Source: Cycas panzhihuaensis | Taxonomy: Eukaryota > Cycadophyta | Length of the DNA stretch: 64,000 bases | Direction of reading: 5' to 3' | NCBI GenBank assembly: GCA_023213395.1 | Contig: CM041465.1 | Coordinates: forward strand, 112,475,741 to 112,539,740 | Part shown: one piece after another, positions 55,491-64,000 of the stretch | Position numbering within the stretch: the first letter of the stretch is position 1 | Layout: each line of letters opens with the position of its first letter | Translations under genes and position numbers: made by a program | Notes under the pieces: model-generated | Seen by the model: the letters and a program-made list of their open reading frames with translations, nothing else | Told to the model about the DNA's origin: nothing | The model's database searches: none

Positions 55491-56620
55491 CTATAAACAC
55501 CAAGCCATCAATCAAAAAATCATCTACACCTCATTGCTATATATCAACCGTCCCTCTAGATGGTTAGAGCTCCCTCTAATGGAGCAAACCCATCTAGCCT
55601 AGTCATTTTTTTTTTTTTTTTTACCCCTAATTGGTCTCTATCCCATGTTAATATATGTAGTGCCACAGATATTGATGTGAGCCCCACTAAGAAATTTTGT
55701 TCCCTTAGGGGGCATTGTTGCAAACTTTGTAGCACTGCGACAAATTTCATGAGGCTACTAGTAGCCCCTCCAAAAGGGGGATGGCCCTAAAAATTCAAAA
55801 ATAGTCTTGAGTAGGCCTGACTTAGTCCACTAGGACTAGGACTACCTAATACCTTAGTCCTCCCCCTCCCTAGGCCTCTAATAATCTCTAGGGGATCTAT
55901 GTGGCCCTTATGGGGCTCAAAACTTATAAAAAAAGACATCAAATTAAATTAATGAAATGGAAAGGCTGGGGTATGATCCACTTACTAGATCTAGTCTAAT
56001 AGCTTCCATCTCCCAATGCATGCTCTTACAGGGTGGTGTAGCCTTACTACTCAGAGGGGAGGGCTCCAAATCTCTTAAGGGCCTGTGAAAATGAAACCTA
56101 TTTTTATCCCTTCACCCATTTTTATTCATGAAGCCTCCTGGAGTGTCATATCTATTTTCCTTAGTGTGACAACCCTTAGGATTGGTTTATTATCCTCATC
56201 TCCTTTACCTCCTTTTTGCACATTTATGACAAGCCTCTCTCGCTCTCTAGAGGCCCTTCCATCTCAGTTTTCATGCCACTCTAAAACACGCTCATGTTTG
56301 TATTCTTTTGGCTCATTTCGGCACCCTAGATGCATTTTTTCCATCTATTTGAGCCTTTAAGGCTCCCAGGGAGAGTTCATCCTCCCTTCCAGGACTTTGT
56401 TGGCCCTTCTAAGACCCCCAGGGATATCAAAAGATCATATTTAATAACCTTTTCCTACTCTTTTTTTGGGTAGGCCTTCCTCAAGCTTAATACCCTACCT
56501 TTAGGGCTCTTATCCTCTTACGACTAATATTTATAGCCATTCTAGGTTGTTATAGCCCTATTTCTACCTTTTCATCTATCTCAACACTATTATCACCATC
56601 TCTTTGGTAGTCCAATCTAA
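55491..56620. other. Upstream region of the Gypsy-B antisense gene and spacer to aRNH
   Basis: 55800-55990 reversed matches Gypsy-A 225-435. A run of 19 T lies at about 55604-55622. 55715-55752 holds a degenerate palindrome (TTTGTAGCA/TGCGACAAA), the counterpart of the Gypsy-A palindrome. The 91-codon ORF at 56085 shows no motif. Confidence 0.45.
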
Positions 56621-56624
56621 ACTC

Positions 56625-57065
56625 CCTTTTCTCAATATGGTGTTACTCATCTTCACTAATGGAGGAAGTCACAGTAATCCTAAACATTCTGTAGCCATAT
56701 GGATCCTCTGTGATCCCTCTAGGAATGACTACATATATTTTGGAATCTATTTGTTTGAGGTTATGAATAACAAGGTTGAATATACAATTGTTATCAATGC
56801 CTTTATTGATGTACTCCACTTCTACCATGGTCCTATCATCCTCTATTGTGACTCCTAGATCATCGTATCGTAAGTAACTTAAGTCTATCAAGTGCATTGC
56901 CCCATGATTGAGATCTCTTACATTAATTGTTATATCCTTATTATCTCTCTTTATCTCCATGGATGTCCAACACATTCCTTAAGATCTAAACACTGAGGCA
57001 GATAGCCTTACTCATCACATCCTCGAGCGTCACCTCCCTCTCTTGGATGATCCTTCCTCGGTAAC
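56625..57065 (+). pseudogene. Gypsy-B additional RNase H (aRNH)
   Basis: A second RNase H, after the antisense gene and before the 3' LTR. LLIFTNGGSHSNPK (the first catalytic Asp position is Asn), YFGIYLFEVMNNKVEYTIV (Glu kept), GPIILYCDS (Asp kept), then, past stops, LNTEADSLTHHIL near 56985-57020 (final Asp kept). NNxxEY and the H-x-P-x-x-L-N-x-EAD end are those of the archaeal-type RNase H found in a group of Tat elements. Differs from the RT-linked copy at 45610-46186. Confidence 0.75.
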
Positions 57066-57556
57066 CTAATAGGTTGCCTATCCACTCGGATTCCTAGATC
57101 ATTTTTTTTTTTAATTGTGACTGTCCTCACACCTTTGAAAGTAGGATGCTAATGAGGTTAAACTATGGTGACCACCAAGTTTGATTCTTTACCCTATCTT
57201 TGTACCATCTATGGCACGATGTTCTTATGTATTGACTCTCCATATACACAAATCCTTTTCTCACATCTTCTTACTGATTGTTCTCACAACCTTGCATAAC
57301 ACCCATGTTGTAGATAGGGCTAATAGAGGCAACCCCTCTATCCCCTCATTCTTTCATACAACACTCTTGGGCGATGTATAGGTAGCCCTTGCACTGCTCT
57401 ATTTCTTTCCTTATCCATGTGATCCATCATGACACTCGCCACTTCTCTTGAATGATGATATACTTATATTGGTAGATGATATTGACTCCTTTGCGTTGAT
57501 AACATTCACCATCTCATATGCTCCTAAGTGACAAGGCTCTACTGCCAAGGCAGTAG
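57066..57556. other. Spacer between aRNH and 3' LTR of Gypsy-B
   Basis: No recognisable coding or obvious polypurine tract; the base run before the LTR (AAGGCAGTAG) is poor in purine blocks. Confidence 0.4.
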
Positions 57557-60500
57557 TGTTTCCTAGCTATCGGGAATGGACATAGATAATGCCTCTTAGG
57601 CAAGCATAGGTATACATATCTACCCCTCCCCCTACTCGTTTCATGACATGGTGAGATGCTTTTTGGTTATATTTGGTGTGACATTATTACATAGGTAGTA
57701 TTGATGCTTGGTTTGCCTACATATTCTGTGCTTGTGACTATGATCCAGCCTATGACAAATTAGAACCATGGTCCTATATCACCGCATAGCTCCTTGTGAT
57801 ACCTCCCTAGCACTCTTGGGTACTTGCAAGCCCTTACAACCCATCTTTTACCTATGTTTAGCATATTACATGATCTTTAAGATATCCTTTTAGCTTAATT
57901 ATTATTTTATATGTTTTTACATCCCTTATTAGGGATTATTTTGCACCCTTTTACATATTTGGGAGGCCTACCACTACCTAAAGGTCCTTTAAAACACTTA
58001 CTAGTCTAGCAAACCTTATCGTTGTACCTAGGACTCATCTTTTAGGGATATTTTAGGCTATTTTTTATTTTTCTCTATATTTAGCCTGCACCATGATAAT
58101 ATTTATGGTGCTGCATTAATAATCACGGTACTATAAAGTTTATCGCGGGGTGATAGTCAATTAACTGCCACAGCTAGACAATGGCTAGTTTCTCATTTAT
58201 TGTGAAATTAACACATGGTAGGGAGCCTCTTCCCACCCAGAGAGAATCCTAATCACTTGAAAACCCTAATTAGGTTCATTTTATCTCTCTTGGCATAAAA
58301 ACCTAATTTTGAGTTTATTTTGTCTCTCTTGGCTCTCCAATAAAGAAAAAATACCTTTTCTATTATTTTCATCCTCCTTCTCATAGTTCTCTTCTAAAAG
58401 GGTAGAAATGCTAATATGTAAGTCTAAACTAGACCTCTCTTAGCAAGTTCTTCCTCTCTTATACTTAATCTAGTAGCATCAATAGGATTCTAAAGCTTCA
58501 AGGCTCTTTCTCCCTCCCAAAGAGTCCCTTCTTCACCCAATAAGTAGGATTCCAATCTCTCCATGCTTGTTAATGAGGTAACACCTATTTTGCCTTAGTT
58601 TTATGACTGAAAATGGGTTTGTTTCTGCTATTTTCTCCTTCAATATGTTTGTTTTATTTAACAAGATTGTTTATTATATGTTTTAGCACATATTTTACTT
58701 CTCTTTTATGGCCAAAGGAAGGCACACCCTTCCTTTCCTTATTGGCTTATACCTTCAAACCCCTTGGATCCTCCTTGGCTAATAGATAAACATATTTTTG
58801 GATACTTTAGAGAAGGAGAAGAGGAGCAAATGGTTAGAGTTCTGACTACTAAGGCCATATCCTCTAGGGTAGCCCCCTACTTCTTGATGTTTCTTACATC
58901 ATATCTGCTCTACAAGCTAGGAAATCCCCTAGGGTGTGGGTATCACTCTTGATTGTAGCATTTGTAGAACTTACAATGCTTGCACATAGCCCATACATAT
59001 ACTATTTTCTAATAATCTCCATCATTTACTTTTCATTTTTTATAATATTTATATTTTTCTTGCATATTTTATACAAGTTATATCATTTACAACTTTTGAA
59101 ACATTTACGACCCTCACAATTTTTGTATCATTCAGAACTTCTTATAAGTTATTTTGGTTTTAGGTTGCTCAAAGCTTTAGATCTTTGTCTAACCTATTCA
59201 TGTCGTATCTGAGCACATGGGAAGTGGTCCACTTGAGGGATCTAGCCATTCTAAGGATAACCTCTTCTTCACTCTCAAACCCCCCTCTTTTTACTAAAAG
59301 TTCTATGAAACATCATAGTACATAAGGAATATTATGCATCATCTTATTTCTTTATTTCAAGATATAAAGAAAACTTTACTTTCACTTTGGTGAGGCACAC
59401 ACACACACATCAATATATATATGTATATTTATACACCTATTTGTTGTTAAAGCATTTCCTTTATATGAGAAATAAAGCTCTTCTCGAGTAAGCAGGATTG
59501 TATTACAAGCAAGTGGTACGTTCATCTTTTTTATATTTATGGTCCTTTGAATCTTCCTTTTAAGTTCCTTGTCTTTTTATAACATACTTGGGGAAAGTAA
59601 TAGAGCCCCACTCATGGCTTCATCTATAACATCCACTGTGACTTGGATCATGAGGTAACGAGCTAAGGGAAGGCGAGAAGAAGAGAGCAGCACTTCACCA
59701 ACCATTTTACCTTTTGGTGCACTCTCTCAAACTCTATTCTCTCCATTACTTCTTTAGTCTTCCCCCTTTTTTATCCCAAAATAAACTTGCTTGTGTTCAC
59801 ACGAAATTTGTGATTATCCCCATGCATATTAGCATTCATGAAAAGGAAATGTAAATGGAACATACACCTACTTGCATCTTCATCCTATATAGGCATAGAA
59901 AGATCTTATTCTCCTTTCTCAGTTTGCATAAATATAAGAAGACGATATGAATAAGTATATTCCCCTCCTTCTTCTTAGGAAAGAAACCAAAGAACTTTCA
60001 TTCTCTTACCATCCCCTCCCTTTGCATTTCACATGCATGCATAAATATAAGGGTAGAGTTAGGAAAGCACGATTTTGTTGGGAGCATTAGTCTTCTTTCT
60101 TGCATTGCAAGGAAAGATTACATAGATCACTTATGTTATTTCTCTACCTTACAACCCCTTTTTCCTTTAAATCAATCTTCTTTCAATCAAGGAAAAGAGA
60201 GGAAGGATAGGAGAGAGAGAGAGAGTATTCTCATTAGTTTACATTCTTTTTAGGATCAATATTTTGGACCTTTTTTCCATCTCATATCAAAATTAAGACA
60301 AAAGGACACCATCTAAACTCTTAGCACAGTCGAACAACACTCACTCTTAGCTCAAACCCTAAAGGCATCACCTTTGGGTGGTCCCAAACATAGCTTTCTA
60401 ATAGCCTTATTTTTTGGATTTTGTTCTTGCATACACCAAATCTCTTTCTCATCCCCCTATAATTAACTGCTTCCTTTTCTTGCTTCTTAGGTTCCTACCT

Positions 60501-60823
60501 CACTAGGAACCCTCTTTTCTCCCTTGTCTCTTTTTCAGAAGAGTGCATTTTCTCTCCTCCTTTTCACCATTAAGATAGAAGATTTCTCTCTCAAGCTACT
60601 TGATAAACTGATGATGCCCTTGCCCAACCTAGATCTTAGAAGATGCATGTCAAAAAGGAATGTCTTATGCATTATTTGTGGGTCTCTGAACCTATGTTCT
60701 AATGCATGAATGCCCTTTGTAGGTGACCTATCTCTTCTTTTGAAGACCCTTAAGACCCTTTTATAGTTATAGTGTCGACTTAGGTGTCCTTGCCCTTAGT
60801 GATCCCCCAAAGGTGCTCTTCTA
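57557..60823 (+). repeat. Gypsy-B 3' LTR, about 3267 bp
   Basis: Begins TGTTTCCTAGCTATCGGGAA and runs to about 60823 (CTCTTCTA, where the 5' LTR ends in TTTCA). Similar to 37326-40565 along its whole length, with small indels. Confidence 0.85.
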
Positions 60824-60982
60824 GTTACCTCATCCAACTTAGTGCTAGTCCATTATATCAAATATTGAAAAATGGTTCTATTACTCAAGTGATGATGGAA
60901 GCTAGAAGAATGCAATTAGGGATAATAATGAGATATTATTCTTTATAAAAAGTTAGCAAAATAGATTAATATATTATATTTT

Positions 60983-61905
60983 AGCTAAGGTGTTTCTTAA
61001 GGTAGGAAACATTGAAGACATTATAGATTTTAATATGGGAGAGGAGTCCAAGGGCATAGTTAACTTCATAAATATATTGAAGAATTTTGTAAGGGCCATA
61101 AAATCAAGGGATTAGATTTTAATTTCTATAATGTTTAAGTGATTGTTATTTATATAGTTAAAGGTAAAGGAAGATGAAATCACCTACATCAAAAGACTGA
61201 TTAGAGCAGTGGTAATAAACAAGTTGTTTCACATAGTCTTAGGTAGATACTAAATTTTATTTAAGTACATGAAGTATCTAATCCATATCTTAAGTTTTTA
61301 TTACACTATTATAGTTATAAGATTGGTAGATGAGGTGCGATGTGTTGGAGGAGGATATCTATAGAGGTCCATGAAGGATGACATACAAATAACTTAGTGG
61401 TAGGATGAGTTATATAAATATTTAGTAAGAAATAGCCATGAGGTCCACTTATGTTGATGTTCTAAAGTAAAAAATATTATATAAGCTTCCATTTTCTTCT
61501 TTAATACTTTTGATTAACTATTTATTTGTGGGTGATAGGCAAATCTCATATTAAAGGAAGTCTCAAAAGCTCAAAAAATCTCTTCTTAGAGTGTACTAGT
61601 ACATCTAGGGTCTTGATCACATATTATTATTGAACGAAACCTATAGAGTTAGGAAATGGATTGAATATAGATATCTAGTAGGCAAGGGGCTTCATACAAA
61701 GTAGGAACAACTAGAAAGTATACATACTTGGTGAGTATATCTATAACAACCCATATGGAATCAAAATCCATAGATACTAGTAATCTAGTGATAAAATCTT
61801 TTATAATATCTTCCTATTTATATTTTGGTATATACAAGGGATAAAGAAGACCAAATTGTGCCTTTGATTTGACCTTGCTCCTATTAGGTATAATACCTAA
61901 TTATA
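60983..61905 (-). pseudogene. Gypsy-C: chromovirus-like integrase remnant
   Basis: Minus strand only, many stops, read right to left: SKVKSKAQFGLLYPLYIPKY (61830-61890), EDIIKDFIT, FDSIWVVIDILTKYVYFLVV (core start), YRFRSIIICDQDPRCTST (second catalytic Asp region), later LIP-FYGPYKIL and IYNVFNVSYLKKHL near 60985-61030. The last two are the conserved C-terminal part of Ty3/gypsy integrases of the chromovirus type. It is cut on the left by Gypsy-B and on the right by the Copia-V LTR. The order and motifs are clear but the protein is badly degraded. Confidence 0.75.
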
Positions 61906-61909
61906 TTAT

Positions 61910-62196
61910 TGTCCCTATTTATACTCTTTCTACATTTATTTATATTTCATATTTGAGGTTGTAAGCTATATAGAGATATGTGCTACCTCCAACATTGACT
62001 AATGAGGGTTTTCTCTCAAGTGGTGAATTGTGCTATAAGTATGTATATTATTCTTCATTATAATTTGAGGTTTAGCCATTCTTCCATCTCTTGTATTAGC
62101 TTGCACATACTTTATAATTTTTATGTTTCATTATTGTATAATTCACTCACCGTTATATTTTATATTTTATATGCATAGCCTATTAATTTTCTAACA
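61910..62196 (+). repeat. Copia-V probable 5' LTR
   Basis: TGTCCCTATT...TTTTCTAACA, 287 bp, ended by a tRNA-iMet primer site. It follows the broken end of Gypsy-C at about 61905. No partner LTR is in the window, so the left end is a guess. Confidence 0.4.
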
Positions 62197-62209
62197 TGGT
62201 ATTAGAGCC
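62197..62209 (+). other. Copia-V primer binding site
   Basis: TGGTATTAGAGCC, tRNA-iMet type, directly after the LTR end AACA. Confidence 0.65.
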
Positions 62210-64000
62210 CAAGGTTTGAATCCTTAAGGACAATATTCTGGAGCCTATTTTTTGTAAATTTTTAGAGATTTATCAAGTTAGTAATCTATTTTGTACCTAA
62301 TTTATAACCTGATCTTTGTCCATTTAAAGGATTTTTGAAGCTATTTTCTATTGCATTTTATGCACATCTTTGGGACTATTTTCACTATCTTTTGAGATAT
62401 ATTTAGGACTATTTTATCACTATTTTTAGTCCTTTTAAGATGATATTTTAATGCTATTATGAGGTTGTTTTGAAGCTTATTTTTTGAGTATTTTTTAAGG
62501 TATTTAAAACTATGAGAGGGCTATTTAAGTTGTTCAAATCTATTATGTAGTAGAAATAATGGATAATTTACATACATGTGGCACCAGAAATATATACATA
62601 TCTAACTATTTTTATGAGGTTCACATTTATGAGCATATGTAATTGGTGTGAAGTAAACTCCTTGTATGCTAGTGGGCAAATTACAATAGAGTTGTTTGCA
62701 ATATTTGAAGGAGTCTTTTTTGCTATCTAGAGGTAAAAAATAACTCAATATTTGAAAAATGAAATTTATAGTTTAGTAGTCTTATGAGGATGTATTGAAA
62801 TATATAGCCTCTCCATATTATTTTTATAACATATAAAAAAAAAGAGTATATTCAACCCTAAATCTACATCTTAGAATATTTGTAGAAGATCTCTAAAATC
62901 CTACATAAAATTTGTTATATTTTATCTTTTGGAGGCTGTTGAAAGTTCCATATCCTTTGTTAAAAAATGTATATGTATAGCAAGCATCTTTGAACATATT
63001 TGTAAGTATTATTATGTGGGGTATTGCAAGTGATTATTTAGAAACTCAGTGCTTCAAACACAACAAAATTTGTTATTCTACAATGTGCCAACCAAATGAT
63101 GGCTCTATTTTATGAGTTTTTACCTATAGAAGTGCAATAGTTCATGAAGAAGCCATGTTGGTAATATGGGCTCTTGATTATACTACTAGTTCTAAATTTT
63201 TAAAGTACATGCTAGAATTTTATAAATGGGTCTATAGAACATTAAAGAGTATCAAGTTTGTGTAATGTTTGGGAGGATAAAAGTTAAGGGTTGTACTATT
63301 TTATTATTCAAAAGGATCTACTGCAAACTCTTTCCATCTTTTCCATGCCCAATACTAGAGGGCATCAAACTCCCCCTCCCCCTGGCCCCCAAAAAAAAAA
63401 ATCTTTTAACATAGAGACATAGTCTCTCCTCTAAGATATGACATGCCATACAATCCCTTTGATATAATTGATGAAATTATTTAAATCAACTACAAAGTTA
63501 GTTAGATTTATGATAGAGACATTCAGATGCCACTTTTTCTAGGGAGATAACACTTACAAGGGGATGCTTCTATAATTTTTTTACCCCGAAGCAAAGTAAA
63601 ATACAAAGGACTTCTAAGGTGTATCCTCTCCTTGGTGAAGAAATATATTGAAAATGCATGTAAGGTGAAGGTGCACAAGAAATTATAAGATTCAAATTAT
63701 AGTGCTTGAGTGGCCATTGAAACACGATGCATTGGCTCTATACTATCACTACCATCATTCATGACTCATGCTTTAAGAGCTGATGGGAGGCAACAAACTG
63801 ATTAAATAATTCTCCTTTCAAACATGAATAGTAAACCACCATAGTCATAGACCTATAATATAGAGAAGACAAAGAGCTACTATAGATTTGTATAATATAA
63901 AATGGTAATATCCAACAGAAAGAGATCTATGTAGTAGTGGTAGCTACAAAACTACAAAGAGAAAAAATTGTGACTAGACCCTAACGTTAAGATGAAAATT
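62210..64000. other. Copia-V leader or unknown; no features identified
   Basis: AT-rich, several GGACTATTTT-like and TTTTTAGTCC-like short repeats near 62370-62430, a C-rich then A-rich run at 63377-63403. No gag, pol or other motif found on either strand. Confidence 0.3.

Larger units (their letters stand above)
37326..60823 (+). mobile_element. Gypsy-B: Tat/Ogre-like Ty3/gypsy element, near full length, split by Copia-IV
   Basis: 5' LTR 37326-40565, primer site, gag, protease, linker, RT, RNase H, [Copia-IV], integrase, antisense gene, aRNH, 3' LTR 57557-60823. Without Copia-IV it is about 18.2 kb, a size typical of Ogre-like elements. Flanks are GTTGT and GTTAC, a weak 5-bp duplication with two transitions. 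All coding parts are broken. It is the same family as Gypsy-A and the only copy with both LTRs and the complete 3' module inside the window. Confidence 0.85.

Noticed and set aside
1-64000. Endogenous pararetrovirus or host gene content
   Set aside because: All RT hits have LTR-element neighbours and integrase; no movement or coat protein motifs and no host exon series were seen.
62210-64000. Gag of Copia-V
   Set aside because: Expected after the primer site, but no frame gives gag motifs; left as unknown.

Overview
The window looks like intergenic DNA from a seed plant with a large, repeat-rich genome. I found no host gene, tRNA or rRNA. Nearly everything is plant LTR retrotransposon sequence: Ty3/gypsy elements of the Tat/Ogre type, a chromovirus-like gypsy remnant and several Ty1/copia elements. 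They are nested in one another and mostly broken by stops and frameshifts. The plant assignment rests on element types, tRNA-iMet-type primer sites, 3.2-kb LTRs and a plant-mobile-domain-like gene. I cannot name the species. Element names used below (Gypsy-A, Copia-I and so on) are local labels.

Layout. 1-21441: Gypsy-A, a Tat-type element on the minus strand, running off the left edge; its 5' LTR is 18188-21441. Into it went Copia-I (10101-17713, plus) and a 324-bp TRIM (6426-6749, minus). Gypsy-A itself sits in an older element of Copia-I's family, Copia-II, whose remains are 21442-21980 and 35295-36012. Between those two pieces lies a composite insert: an LTR and gag remnant on the minus strand (Fragment X), the most complete copia of the window (Copia-III, 22381-30213) inserted in the first bases of X's LTR, an AT-rich tandem array, and a leader fragment of another copia (Fragment Y, about 33909-35294). 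36013-37325 is unrecognised. 37326-60823: Gypsy-B, a second copy of the Gypsy-A family on the plus strand, interrupted between RNase H and integrase by Copia-IV (46192-51533, minus, exact 5-bp target duplication). 60824-61905: chromovirus-like integrase remnant, minus (Gypsy-C). 61910-64000: a probable copia 5' LTR, primer site and unrecognised leader (Copia-V).

The most interesting content is the 3' part of the Gypsy-A/B family. Between integrase and 3' LTR it carries a gene on the opposite strand to gag-pol. Its first exon looks like a plant mobile domain (PMD) and is followed by an acidic or glycine-rich tail. A GT-AG intron of 122/124 bp comes next, then a coiled-coil-like second exon. 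In Gypsy-B an additional RNase H (aRNH type) lies between this gene and the 3' LTR. Both copies are now broken, but protein-level similarity runs in frame across the intron. The region upstream of the antisense gene shares a 16-bp motif and palindromes with the antisense strand of the LTR.

Within each intact element the parts show the usual LTR-retrotransposon order: LTR promoter, tRNA primer site, gag, protease, then RT-RNase H-integrase (gypsy) or integrase-RT-RNase H (copia), polypurine tract, LTR. By-eye LTR divergence is about 5% for Copia-III, 8% for Copia-I and 12% for Copia-IV, so Copia-III is the youngest datable insertion. All similarity statements are from reading the sequence; no search or alignment program was run.
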